The position numbers and the translations under genes are program-made. A DNA stretch of 64,000 nucleotides from JAGQVA01 sp033764335. Its GTDB lineage: Bacteria; Bacteroidota; Bacteroidia; J057. The stretch lies in assembly GCA_033764335.1 (NCBI GenBank), contig JANRJC010000028.1, forward strand, positions 16,798-80,797, read 5' to 3'. This document shows positions 35,828-44,545 of the stretch, in pieces. Each line of letters starts with the position of its first letter. Positions within the stretch are counted from its first letter, which is position 1. The notes under the pieces are model-generated. The model was not told the origin of the DNA. It did not search any database and was given only the letters and a program-made list of their open reading frames with translations.

Positions 35828-37144
35828 TCAGGATGCCACCGGGTGAAATACGGTGTTAAAAGCCTGTTGAAAATCACCTTTAATATCCTCGATATGTTCG
35901 ATACCTACCGAAACTCGCAGCAAGGTGGGTTTTACGCCTGCCGCCAGTTGTTCGGCATCGGTCAATTGCTGGTGAGTAGTGGACGCCGGGTGAATAATGA
36001 GGGTTTTTGCATCACCGACATTGGCCAGATGACTTACCAGTTTCAGACTGTTGACAAAAGCCTCGGCCTGAGATTTTTCACCTTTTAAGGTAAAACTCAA
36101 TACCGCACCGGCGCCATTGGGCGCGTATTTTTTAGCGAGGTCAAAATAAGGGCTGCTTTCCAGTCCGGCATAGTTTACCTTTTCTACCAGCGGATGAGCT
36201 TCAAACCATTTGGCCAGCGCCAGGGTATTATCCACCGCCCGCTGTACGCGGAGCGAAAGAGTTTCCAGCCCTTGAAGAAGCAGAAACGCATTAAACGGAG
36301 AAATTGCCGGGCCGAAATCGCGAAGACCTTCCACGCGCGCACGGATCGCAAACTGAATATTGCCAAAGGGGCCGTTAGGGCCAAAAACATCACTAAAAAC
36401 CATTCCGTGGTATCCCTCAGAAGGTTCACTAAATTGGGGATATTTTCCATTTCCCCAGTTGTAGTTACCGCCGTCAACGAGTACCCCGCCGATCGAAGTG
36501 CCATGTCCGCCGATCCATTTTGTAGCAGAATGTGTCACAACGTGTGCACCGTATTGAAGGGGGCGAATCAAATAACCGGCGGCCCCAAAAGTATTGTCCA
36601 CTACCAGCGGGATATCGTACTTTTGCGCGAGTTTGCCGAGTGCTTCGAGGTCAGGAATATTAAACTCCGGATTACCGATGGACTCGACATAAAAAGCTTT
36701 GGTTTTTTCGTCAATCAGCTTTTCAAAAGAACTGACTTTGTCGCCGTCGGCAAAACGAGTTTCGATTCCCAATCTTTTAAAAGCTACCTTAAACTGATTG
36801 TAAGTTCCGCCATAAAGATAGGAAGCCGACACAAAATTGTCTCCGGCAGAAAGGATATTGTTGAGGGCGAGAAACTGTGCCGCTTGCCCCGAACTGGTAG
36901 CCAATGCCAAAACACCGCCTTCGAGTGCGGCAATACGTTTTTCGAAGACATCTGTCGTCGGATTCATGATCCGGGTGTAAATATTGCCAAATTCCTTTAA
37001 GGCAAAGAGATTCGCAGCATGGTCACTATCCTTAAATACATAAGAAGTTGTCTGGTAAATGGGGACGGCACGCGAACGGGTGGTCTCGTCCACTTCTTGT
37101 CCGGCATGAAGCTGGAGGGTCTCAAAACGATAATTCTGACTCAT
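35828..37144 (-). CDS. metY: O-acetylhomoserine sulfhydrylase
   Basis: 438 residues, PLP-dependent Cys/Met metabolism family. The N-terminus FETLQLHAGQEVDETTRSR and the PLP lysine in THSATKWIGGHGTSIGG are typical of O-acetylhomoserine aminocarboxypropyltransferase, as are the IVDGGNY-type insertion and the length. It makes homocysteine from O-acetylhomoserine and sulfide, matching the adjacent metX. Upstream lies a 262-nt leader with a SAM-I riboswitch, so it should be switched off when S-adenosylmethionine is plentiful. Confidence 0.96.
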   Translation of the reverse strand: MSQNYRFETLQLHAGQEVDETTRSRAVPIYQTTSYVFKDSDHAANLFALKEFGNIYTRIMNPTTDVFEKRIAALEGGVLALATSSGQAAQFLALNNILSAGDNFVSASYLYGGTYNQFKVAFKRLGIETRFADGDKVSSFEKLIDEKTKAFYVESIGNPEFNIPDLEALGKLAQKYDIPLVVDNTFGAAGYLIRPLQYGAHVVTHSATKWIGGHGTSIGGVLVDGGNYNWGNGKYPQFSEPSEGYHGMVFSDVFGPNGPFGNIQFAIRARVEGLRDFGPAISPFNAFLLLQGLETLSLRVQRAVDNTLALAKWFEAHPLVEKVNYAGLESSPYFDLAKKYAPNGAGAVLSFTLKGEKSQAEAFVNSLKLVSHLANVGDAKTLIIHPASTTHQQLTDAEQLAAGVKPTLLRVSVGIEHIEDIKGDFQQAFNTVFHPVAS

Positions 37145-37301
37145 AACGAAAGGATTAAATATAAAGGGTTAAAAAAGAGGTAGTCCAACGAAAATACACC
37201 GGCACAATCGGTTGGGAATTACAACCCAAACCCGACAGGGGAAAGAGACCCGATCCGTGGCGGTTTTATTTGGAGGAATAAAAGGGTATCAACAACAACA
37301 T

Positions 37302-37329
37302 CGCATAGAATGCGTCTTTGAGAAAGACG
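37302..37329 (-). other. Two small abutting hairpins in the metY leader
   Basis: CGCATAGAATGCG (37302-37314) and CGTCTTTGAGAAAGACG (37313-37329) are perfect hairpins with 3-nt loops that share two bases, so they are partly exclusive. They lie between the riboswitch and metY. No U tract follows on the minus strand, so they are not clear terminators; they may form the expression platform. Confidence 0.35.
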
Positions 37330-37406
37330 TGGGGCGGAGAATCCGTGAAGAAGGATGAAGTTGGAAGAAGATCAAATTATTACGTCTTTTCATAATTTTT
37401 CCGGTT

Positions 37407-37527
37407 AACCAGTCTATCTTTCCCCTTGCGGGGTCTGGATGGGGCACCTTTTCCAAACCTAATTTATTGGGAAGGTTGCCAGAGGGTCAGTGAGCCAGGT
37501 CTCTCGCCTCTTCTCTATATACCAATT
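37407..37527 (-). ncRNA. SAM-I riboswitch (S-box leader) upstream of metY-metX
   Basis: Read on the minus strand from 37527. P1 is AAUUGGUAUAU pairing with 37407-37417 (one mismatch). P2 has AGAGG with CCUCU, a kink-turn-like CGA/UGA pair, then GAG with CUC. The invariant GGCAACC is at 37480-37474 and AAAGGUGCC at 37451-37443. P4 is CCCC-GCAA-GGGG (37433-37422), and AAAGAUAGA leads back into P1. These are the core elements of the SAM-I aptamer in the right order and spacing. It lies about 28 nt after the predicted transcription start and about 260 nt before metY, so it controls metY and probably metX. Confidence 0.9.
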
Positions 37528-37561
37528 ACACCTTGCAGATGTAATAAGTCTTTGATTAGGA

Positions 37562-37592
37562 CAAATATAGGTAAGCTTTTTACAAATACAAA
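37562..37592 (-). promoter_or_regulatory. Promoter of the SAM-I riboswitch / metYX transcript
   Basis: On the minus strand TTTG (37592-37589), exactly 19 nt, then TATATTTG (37569-37562), a perfect match to the Bacteroidota TTTG-N19-TAnnTTTG pattern. Transcription would start near 37557, about 30 nt before the riboswitch. The 37145-37765 gap thus holds this promoter, the riboswitch, two small hairpins and, on the plus strand, the promoter of the next gene. Confidence 0.65.
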
Positions 37593-37693
37593 TTTTGATT
37601 TTTCAGAAAACCGGAGTTGGGGTATTTGCGCTTTAGGTTGTATTGAAATAGCAAATGAGGGCAATACGGAGGTTCTATTCGCGTATTGCGTTT

Positions 37694-37723
37694 TTTGTTA
37701 ACCGAATTATTTGTTTAATTTCG
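37694..37723 (+). promoter_or_regulatory. Candidate promoter of the SprB-repeat protein gene
   Basis: TTTG (37694-37697), 18 nt, then TAATTTCG (37716-37723), one mismatch from TAnnTTTG. It would give a leader of about 37 nt before the ATG at 37766. Confidence 0.45.
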
Positions 37724-37765
37724 TTGTCATTCATTAACCAAAACCGTCTAAAAAGTAGGTAAACT

Positions 37766-40700
37766 ATGAGAAAATTATCCGCACTAATGGTTGCGTTGGT
37801 TGCCACGATGAGCATGTATGGGCAATCGGCACAACCCATCAACCGAAAGGCGATGTCCGAAACGGAAATGCGGGTGTTTGACCGAACGACCCAATTTGAT
37901 CTTTCGGCAACCCTTCCCGCTAACACCGGCACAACGGGCATACCCCTTGGTACCACGGTTACAGACGCTGTCACAGCCACCAAAATTGGAGAATCCTCCA
38001 ATGCATTCACCTTTCTTTTGCCAGACAATAACCAGATCGGTGTTGTTCCGGACGTAGGACTTAACGGAGGTTCTGTTGCCTTTATCTATCGCCAGAATAT
38101 TAACCAGTGTGGGGGTACAGGTGGTGATAACGGGAGATACCGTTATTCAATCTCCACTGACGGAGGTCAAACCTGGAACCTGGGTGCAGCAAGTTCTTCG
38201 GGCGGCTGTTATGGACTCGGCCCGATCAATCCGCTGTATTCTCAAGCTTCCCGCTATCCCAATATGGGACTATTTTTGCCTCCCGGTGCCAACCCCGATA
38301 CGCTTAACCTCGCGATGACCTATGTAGGCCCGGTACTTACTGCCGCCGGCTCGGGTTGGGATGGTAATGTAATCGGAACCGTAACCGATATCACTACTAC
38401 ACCTGTCACTACTCAGGAAGCTTATCCCTTTCAAGCAGGAAACCAGTATTTTTCCTACTCACTGACCGAAAGAGTTCCCGGTGAATTCTGGTATGCATCC
38501 TTTACCTGGGATGGAACCAATATCGGCAACGATGTAATCCTCAACAAAGGCGTTTGGGACAATGCTACGGAGTCGCTCAACTGGACTACCGTTACTACCC
38601 TCTCCCCTAATTACTACCTGGGCTTTGACGGCACACCTACTCGTGCAGGTTCCATGAACCTCGCTTTCAGCCCCGATGGTATGACCGGTTATGTGGGCCT
38701 CATTGCCGACCTCGTAGGAGGTGCGGATTCTGTCATGTCTCCTTGTATGGCAGCAACCACCGACGGAGGTGCTACATGGGGTAATTTTGTCCAGTTTGAC
38801 ATGGCGGAATATTACAACCGCGGTCTTCTGGATACCACTACCCAGTATTTTATTGATATTGATACCATTACCGGCGACACCGTTCCGGTTTCCCACCGTG
38901 TAACCGCCGGATTTGACTTCGACCTGACGGTTGACAAAAATGGTACGCCTCACTTTGTGGCTATCGTAGGTAGTGCTTCGCTGAGCAACAGCGACGGAAC
39001 TTACGACTTCCCCGGTTATTCCATCTTCTCCGGTCTGGGTCTTTTTGTATTTGACTTTACCAAAGACTCCTACGGTGATTGGAACATGCTGTATGTCAGC
39101 AAACAAGTTGCTTTCCGTGGTACTTTTGGTGACCCGGCAAACCCCACAGGTTCTGAACTGGTAACGGCTGACCCCTGGATGCAGATTGCTCGTTCGGCAG
39201 ACGGTAGAGTTATTTTCTACTCCTGGACCGACACCGACAGCACCGGAAACAGTGCAAACTTCACCACCAATAACCGCCCGGATCAGATCACCGCAGCGTA
39301 TAATGTGGATGATAACACCATTACCGATGCCGTTAGCCGTACCGGCGACGATGCCAACTGGGCATCTCGTGCCATTATGCCACGAGTAGCGCCTATCGCT
39401 CTTTACGACAAAATCTCTAAATACACCCTGCCTACGGTCATCATGGACATGGGCCCTCCCGGAACGGCTGCAACTCTGCCGGTTTCTTTCTGGTACTTCT
39501 CCGATGTGGACTTTGACAAAAACACCGATTTTACCAATACCGGTCAGTTTTTCTACAACTGTAAAGAAAATCCGATCGTAGGTAACCTCACCGTGGTAAG
39601 TCCGGATTGTGGTGTTTCCGATGGTTCGCTTGCAGTAAGTGCTACGGGCGGTATCGGTGCTTACACCTATGAGTGGAGTGCCAATGCAGGTGGTGTAACT
39701 ACCCCCAATGCTTCCGGTCTCGCCGCCGATATTTATTCCGTAGTCATCACTGACGAAGTAGGTTGTACCTCCGAGGTATCAGTTGTGCTGAACAATGCCA
39801 ACGCGCCTACCCTCAGTATCTCTGCTTCTGCCAATATTACTTGTAACGGTGCCAATGACGGTACTGCTACCGTAACTCCTACCGGCGGTGCAGGAAGCGA
39901 AACCTATCTCTGGGATAACGGAGAAACAACTGCCACCGCTACGGCTCTCGCCGCAGGTACCCATACCTGTACGGTCACCGATGCGAATGGCTGTAAATCC
40001 TTTATCACGGTAAACATCACCGAACCGGCTGCAATTAATGTTACGGCTGCTGCAACCGGTGTGGATTGTAATGGCGATACCAATGGTACAGCCGTTGCTT
40101 CTGCCAATGGAGGAACCGGTACACTGTCTTACCTCTGGTCTTCCGGCCAAACAACTCCTTCTGTTTCCGGCCTCGCCGGAGGTAGTTATACCGTTACGGT
40201 AACGGATGCAAACAACTGTGCCGTTACTTCCAACGTAACCGTTGCAGAACCGGCTCCGATTACCACGGCACTTTTCGCCAATGCTAACTCCGCGGCTGTT
40301 CCGGTTTATACCGGCAATATTACGGCTACTCCTTCCGGAGGTACCGCACCTTATACCCTCGCATGGACGGGTCCGAAAGGATTCTCCGACAATACCAACA
40401 CACTCTTTATCTTTGGTCTCTGCGGAGGTACTTATTATGTTCAGATCACCGATTCCAAAGGTTGTGTGTTTGTAGATTCAGCCGTGGTAGGAACCGTTGG
40501 TAACGGTGTTAATTGCGTTGTGGATACCGCTACGGATGCTATTGACCATGAACTGGCTGCCGGTATCAACTCCATGAGCCTGTTCCCCAACCCGAACAAT
40601 GGTTCGTTTACCCTGAGCCTTGAGCTTCAGAACCGCGACCACATAAATGTACAAGTGATTGACCTGAATGGAAAAATCATCGCTACCAAAAATACGGAGA

Positions 40701-40813
40701 ACGTACTTTTTGTAGAAGAAGACTTCCATATTGCGGGAATCGCTTCCGGTATCTACCTGGTGAAAGTAACCACTTCCCGAGGGTATGCTACTCAAAAATT
40801 GATTATCCGATAG
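37766..40813 (+). CDS. Secreted surface protein with Asp-box propeller region, SprB repeats and T9SS type A tail
   Basis: 1015 residues. Signal peptide MRKLSALMVALVATMSMYG (about 1-20). The N-terminal 600 residues look like a sialidase-type beta-propeller, with Asp-box motifs STDGGQTWN (about 130) and TTDGGATWG (about 331). From about 610 to 905 there are four SprB-type repeats with ITCNGANDGTATV and EYLWDNGETT-like cores. The last 80 residues are a Por-secretion tail (LFPNPNNGSFTLSL and GIYLVKVTT). It should be exported by T9SS and attached to the cell surface. Codons ending GGT, GCT, TAC and AAC are clearly more common than in neighbours, which suggests high expression. A strong terminator follows. 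Confidence 0.93.
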   Translation: MRKLSALMVALVATMSMYGQSAQPINRKAMSETEMRVFDRTTQFDLSATLPANTGTTGIPLGTTVTDAVTATKIGESSNAFTFLLPDNNQIGVVPDVGLNGGSVAFIYRQNINQCGGTGGDNGRYRYSISTDGGQTWNLGAASSSGGCYGLGPINPLYSQASRYPNMGLFLPPGANPDTLNLAMTYVGPVLTAAGSGWDGNVIGTVTDITTTPVTTQEAYPFQAGNQYFSYSLTERVPGEFWYASFTWDGTNIGNDVILNKGVWDNATESLNWTTVTTLSPNYYLGFDGTPTRAGSMNLAFSPDGMTGYVGLIADLVGGADSVMSPCMAATTDGGATWGNFVQFDMAEYYNRGLLDTTTQYFIDIDTITGDTVPVSHRVTAGFDFDLTVDKNGTPHFVAIVGSASLSNSDGTYDFPGYSIFSGLGLFVFDFTKDSYGDWNMLYVSKQVAFRGTFGDPANPTGSELVTADPWMQIARSADGRVIFYSWTDTDSTGNSANFTTNNRPDQITAAYNVDDNTITDAVSRTGDDANWASRAIMPRVAPIALYDKISKYTLPTVIMDMGPPGTAATLPVSFWYFSDVDFDKNTDFTNTGQFFYNCKENPIVGNLTVVSPDCGVSDGSLAVSATGGIGAYTYEWSANAGGVTTPNASGLAADIYSVVITDEVGCTSEVSVVLNNANAPTLSISASANITCNGANDGTATVTPTGGAGSETYLWDNGETTATATALAAGTHTCTVTDANGCKSFITVNITEPAAINVTAAATGVDCNGDTNGTAVASANGGTGTLSYLWSSGQTTPSVSGLAGGSYTVTVTDANNCAVTSNVTVAEPAPITTALFANANSAAVPVYTGNITATPSGGTAPYTLAWTGPKGFSDNTNTLFIFGLCGGTYYVQITDSKGCVFVDSAVVGTVGNGVNCVVDTATDAIDHELAAGINSMSLFPNPNNGSFTLSLELQNRDHINVQVIDLNGKIIATKNTENVLFVEEDFHIAGIASGIYLVKVTTSRGYATQKLIIR

Positions 40814-40831
40814 TTTTCTTCGGATGTCTCT

Positions 40832-40868
40832 AAAAAAAGCTGCTTCTGTAACGGAAGCAGCTTTTTTT
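40832..40868. terminator. Strong bidirectional intrinsic terminator
   Basis: AAAAAAAGCTGCTTC pairs perfectly with GAAGCAGCTTTTTTT around a TGTAACG loop; both strands show a GC stem then seven U. It ends the SprB-repeat gene (stop 40813) and the convergent ABC gene, whose stop codon overlaps its edge. Confidence 0.92.
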
Positions 40869-42597
40869 ATTTACCCAGACGGCGTCTTTCAATCGCAACC
40901 CGGATGGCTTCCGGTGTGCCTGCCGGTACGGCATCAATAAGTTTTTGAGTATAGGGATTTTGGGGATTCTCGTAGAGTTCTTCGGCATAACCTTCTTCGA
41001 CAATTTTTCCCTGCTGCATGACCAGAATTCGGTCACTCATAAATCGGATTACACTCAGGTCGTGAGAAATAAAAATATAGGTAAGGTTGCGCTCCTCCTG
41101 AAGGTCCTTCAGCAAATTTAAAATCTGCGCCTGTACCGAAACATCCAAAGCCGAAACCGATTCATCACAGATAATAAAACCGGGATCCACCGCAAGTGCC
41201 CGCGCAATGCATACCCGCTGCCGCTGACCGCCGGAAAACTGATGGGGATACCGGTTAAAAAAGGCAGCTGATAGCTGAACTTTTTCCAGCAGTTGTTCTG
41301 TTTTTTCACGACGTTCCCTCGAATTTTTGCCGATGCCATGAACGGCCATTGGTTCCATAATCGCCTCTCCTATTGGAATCCGGGGGTTAAGCGAACTATA
41401 AGGATCCTGAAAAATAATCTGCATATCCTTGCGCAAAGGGCGAAGTTCGGAAGAGTTTAGGCTCGTTAGTTCTTTTCCCTGAAATAAAACTTTCCCCTTT
41501 GAGGGATCAATCAGGCGAAGAATTGCCCTCCCCAAAGTGGTTTTTCCGCAACCCGATTCACCGACCAGGCCTACCGTCTCTCCCGGATAAACCACAAAAC
41601 TGACATCATCTACTGCTTTTACGACGGTTTTAGGGGAAGAAAACCACCCCTTTGAGGATGAATAATGTTTTGTCAAACCTTCCACTACCAGCGCCGGGGC
41701 CTGTTGCTGAAGCGTTTTATTGCGGGATTTGGGTTCCGATGAGAGGGGTCTTTTTTCCATAAAATCCTCAACCGTCGGCAACCTATGGACATGGGCCGTA
41801 GGCCGACAGGACAACAACCCCTGGGTATAAAGATGTTGCGGGTGTTGAAAAATCGTTTCCACCTGCCCATACTCTACGGCTTCTCCCCGATACATAACCA
41901 AAATATCATCGGCGATTTCTCCCACAACGCCGAGGTCATGGGTAATAAAAATAATCGCCATGCCATAATGGGCCTGTAATTGTTCCATAAGGCGAAGAAT
42001 ATTTTTCTGAACCGTGACATCCAGCGCAGTTGTCGGTTCATCGGCGATGAGGATGGACGGGTTACAACTCATAGCCATGGCGATCATGACTCTTTGCTTT
42101 TGCCCCCCGGAAATCTGGTGAGGATAGGAAAAATACAGTTCTTCTTTACGGGGAAGTTCTACCTGATCAAACAATTCCAGTGTACGCCGATGTGCCTCCG
42201 GGCGGGAGAGATGCTGGTGAATGCGCAAAACCTCGCTGACCTGTTCCCCACAAGAAAATACCGGGTTGAGTGAGGTCATTGGCTCCTGAAAAATCATGGA
42301 AATTTTATTCCCCCGAATACGCTGCATCTCGGGATTTGGCGTTGTCAACAGATTGGTTTGCGTTCCTTTTTCGGGGGAAAACCAGATTTCCCCTTCCGGA
42401 ATATGGGCGTAATCCGGCAGAAGTTTCATGACCGACAAAGCCGTAACCGATTTTCCACTACCCGACTCTCCGACAATGCCCAGGGTTTTTCCCGGGGAAA
42501 GATTAAAACTCACCTTTTTGACTGCGGAGACGGTTCCCTCGCGCGTGCGAAATTCGGTAGAAAGGTTTTTTACCTCCAGAATGTATTCACCGGACAT
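40867..42597 (-). CDS. Fused two-domain ABC transporter ATPase (DppD-DppF / YejF type)
   Basis: 576 residues from the ATG at 42597; a longer frame to 42792 runs into the divergent rhomboid gene and has no family sequence. Two complete nucleotide-binding domains are present: first GESGSGKS, SGGQKQRVMIAMAM and ADEPTTALDVT; second GESGCGKTT, SGGQRQRVCIARAL and CDESVSALDVSV. Each is followed by the oligopeptide-transporter C-terminal region (YRGEAVEYG and QQGKIVEEG, then PQHLYTQ or PQNPYTQ). It powers uptake of di- or oligopeptides, perhaps products of the secreted proteases nearby. No permease or binding protein lies next to it. Confidence 0.95.
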   Translation of the reverse strand: MSGEYILEVKNLSTEFRTREGTVSAVKKVSFNLSPGKTLGIVGESGSGKSVTALSVMKLLPDYAHIPEGEIWFSPEKGTQTNLLTTPNPEMQRIRGNKISMIFQEPMTSLNPVFSCGEQVSEVLRIHQHLSRPEAHRRTLELFDQVELPRKEELYFSYPHQISGGQKQRVMIAMAMSCNPSILIADEPTTALDVTVQKNILRLMEQLQAHYGMAIIFITHDLGVVGEIADDILVMYRGEAVEYGQVETIFQHPQHLYTQGLLSCRPTAHVHRLPTVEDFMEKRPLSSEPKSRNKTLQQQAPALVVEGLTKHYSSSKGWFSSPKTVVKAVDDVSFVVYPGETVGLVGESGCGKTTLGRAILRLIDPSKGKVLFQGKELTSLNSSELRPLRKDMQIIFQDPYSSLNPRIPIGEAIMEPMAVHGIGKNSRERREKTEQLLEKVQLSAAFFNRYPHQFSGGQRQRVCIARALAVDPGFIICDESVSALDVSVQAQILNLLKDLQEERNLTYIFISHDLSVIRFMSDRILVMQQGKIVEEGYAEELYENPQNPYTQKLIDAVPAGTPEAIRVAIERRRLGK

Positions 42598-42680
42598 TTT
42601 TCTAAATTTGAAAAGCAAACTACGAAGGGAGAATATAACAACGAAGATTTTTTTATTTTCGTAGTACCTAAAAATTTCCA

Positions 42681-43361
42681 TTGGAAACCGAACACAAAAA
42701 TTTGTTGCGCCAAGCGGTTGTACCCTCTGTGATGTTAGCCGCAATGTGGCTGGTATGGGGTGCCGAATGGCTTTCCGGTTCTGATTTTTCAACTCTGGGC
42801 ATTTTCCCGCGCAAGTTTTCGGGGCTTTGGGGTATCCTGATTTCCCCTTTTATCCACGGAGACCTGGGGCATATTTCCTCCAATTCGATCCCGATTTTAG
42901 TGTTGGGAATCGCCTTATTTAGTTTTTACCATAAAATAGCCGGGCAGGTACTTTTTATCTTGTGGATCGGAACGGGAATAGGAGTTTGGATCATCGCCCG
43001 TCCGAGTTACCATATCGGGGCGAGCGGAGTGGTTTATTCGCTGGTTTTTTTTATTTTTTTCAGCGGGGTATTTCGGCGTGAAACACGAGCAATTGCCCTT
43101 GCCCTTATCGTCGCCCTCCTTTACGGCAGCAGTCTTTGGGGCATTTTCCCGATTCAGGAGGGAGTTTCCTGGGAATCCCATCTTTTGGGCGCATGCACCG
43201 GCATTGTTACAGCCTTTTATTTCCGGAAAAAAGGACCGGAGAAAAAAAAATACGACTGGGAGAATGAACCCGATGAAGATAGCGACCAGGATGAAACCGA
43301 ACCGTGGAACTATAAATCCCTTTTTCCCCCTCCGGAAGGGTTTGGTTATCCCGAAAAATAA
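42681..43361 (+). CDS. Rhomboid family intramembrane serine protease
   Basis: 226 residues. The start is a TTG at 42681: an in-frame stop lies 12 nt upstream and no ATG occurs before the first membrane helix. Six membrane helices fit the core fold. The HGDLGHISSN motif (H59, H64, N68), the catalytic serine in GASGVVYS (about S115) and the catalytic histidine in ESHLLGACTG (about H167) are all present, so the protease should be active. The C-terminus is acidic and soluble (EPDEDSDQDETEPW). It cuts membrane proteins within or near the bilayer; the target is unknown. It is divergent from the ABC ATPase. Confidence 0.92.
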   Translation: METEHKNLLRQAVVPSVMLAAMWLVWGAEWLSGSDFSTLGIFPRKFSGLWGILISPFIHGDLGHISSNSIPILVLGIALFSFYHKIAGQVLFILWIGTGIGVWIIARPSYHIGASGVVYSLVFFIFFSGVFRRETRAIALALIVALLYGSSLWGIFPIQEGVSWESHLLGACTGIVTAFYFRKKGPEKKKYDWENEPDEDSDQDETEPWNYKSLFPPPEGFGYPEK

Positions 43362-43365
43362 AAGA

Positions 43366-43384
43366 GCGGCTCTGTGAGAACCGC
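43366..43384 (-). terminator. Terminator of the universal stress protein gene
   Basis: GCGGCTCT and AGAACCGC form an 8-bp stem with one mismatch and a 3-nt loop. On the minus strand a TCTTTTATTTTT tract follows. It lies between the convergent rhomboid (ends 43361) and usp (ends 43415) genes. Confidence 0.6.
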
Positions 43385-43414
43385 CCCTTATTATTACGAG
43401 AATTTTATAAACAA

Positions 43415-44263
43415 TTAAGATTTGTGAAAAGCCAGAATGGGAACCGATCCATCACGAGTCATTTTATGTGTAAACCCGGGATTAGAGAAAAAGTTTTTCC
43501 AAGAAAATTTTTTCCGGTTGATCATTGCCAGCAGGTTGATATTATTCTGATCCACAAATTTTTTGATTCCACTAAGCGGATCGGCATGATCGAAAAACTT
43601 ATAATACACTTTGGGATAGTCAAGCGTATCCGAGATGGTTTTTTCCAGGCTGTTCATGTATTTTTCATTTCCTTCCCTCGGCTCCTGACTGTTTACATGG
43701 ACAATGGTAAGTTTTGCATCAAACATTGAAGCGATCGCCTTTACCTGACTGATAATCTGCGGATCATACTCGGTGAGGTCAACTGCATAAGTAATATGCT
43801 GAATTTCATTGTAATCCCGTTTGGCAGGAACAATAAATACCGGGGCTTGAACATCCGCAATCAAACGCGAAGCGAGTGCCGTCCGGAAATACCCCCGCAA
43901 GCCCGGAGCAGCATGAGTGCCCATGATGACAAGTTCGTAGGCACTTTCATGGGTTTCACGGATAATTTCATAAATGGAACTGCTCGTCGCAAATTTAAAT
44001 TCAAACTGAATATTGCGGGCAGAAAGCGACTCCCATATTTGTTGCGATGCCGCCAGGATGTGCGGATTTCGTATCTCCCGGAACATCTCTTCGGAAGGAA
44101 TATCCGAAGAAAAAACCCGGCGGGTTTTATTTTTAAGCAGGCGAGTACCACCGGCATAAAAAACGGTCAGAACTGCATTTGACCGGACCGCAACCGAAGC
44201 AGCATAACCCAAAATGTTTTCATAGTCTGAGCGGAGATTGACAGGGACGAGAATTCTTTTCAT
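43415..44263 (-). CDS. Two-domain universal stress protein (UspA family)
   Basis: 282 residues with two tandem Usp domains (about 1-145 and 148-282). The first starts KRILVPVNLRSDYENILGYA and contains VIMGTHAAPGLRG and APVFIVPA, close to the G-2x-G-9x-G(S/T) nucleotide loop. The second starts IQHITYAVDLTEYD and its nucleotide loop is degenerate. Tandem Usp proteins act in stress and growth arrest. An imperfect hairpin lies in the probable 5' leader. Confidence 0.93.
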   Translation of the reverse strand: MKRILVPVNLRSDYENILGYAASVAVRSNAVLTVFYAGGTRLLKNKTRRVFSSDIPSEEMFREIRNPHILAASQQIWESLSARNIQFEFKFATSSSIYEIIRETHESAYELVIMGTHAAPGLRGYFRTALASRLIADVQAPVFIVPAKRDYNEIQHITYAVDLTEYDPQIISQVKAIASMFDAKLTIVHVNSQEPREGNEKYMNSLEKTISDTLDYPKVYYKFFDHADPLSGIKKFVDQNNINLLAMINRKKFSWKNFFSNPGFTHKMTRDGSVPILAFHKS

Positions 44264-44286
44264 CTAAATCTGTGTTTGTTTGAAGA

Positions 44287-44315
44287 ACAGATGTGGGAAT
44301 ACTCCACACATTTGT
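44287..44315 (-). other. Imperfect hairpin in the leader of the usp gene
   Basis: ACAGATGTGGGA (44287-44298) pairs with TCCACACATTTGT (44303-44315) with one G-T pair and one bulge, loop ATAC. It sits 24-52 nt upstream of the usp start codon, with no U tract. It may be an RNA structure or an operator for a dimeric regulator. The rest of 44264-44545 shows nothing clear. Confidence 0.35.
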
Positions 44316-44545
44316 CTCAGGGTTAAATGTAGTTACGAAATCGTTTTAAATTAGGGAGTCGTTCTAGTAATTTAACGTTATTCCCTCGCTAAAAGATGCT
44401 AGTGAATCGGTAATTTTTGGGTACAAACCCTGCATTTTCCTAACATCCTGCGACAAACAATATTGCCCGGAAAACAATTGCCGACAATGTGATATTTTCG
44501 ATATTTTACGGTTAATTAGATTAAAATCAATGACTTTTGACTGCT

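Noticed and set aside
37281..37340. Classic intrinsic terminator as the SAM-I expression platform
   Set aside because: The hairpins here are followed by mixed sequence on the minus strand, not a U tract, so termination is not supported.
37426..37701. 91-codon plus-strand open frame between metY and the SprB-repeat gene
   Set aside because: It lies across the SAM-I riboswitch and its promoter on the other strand and has no family-like sequence.
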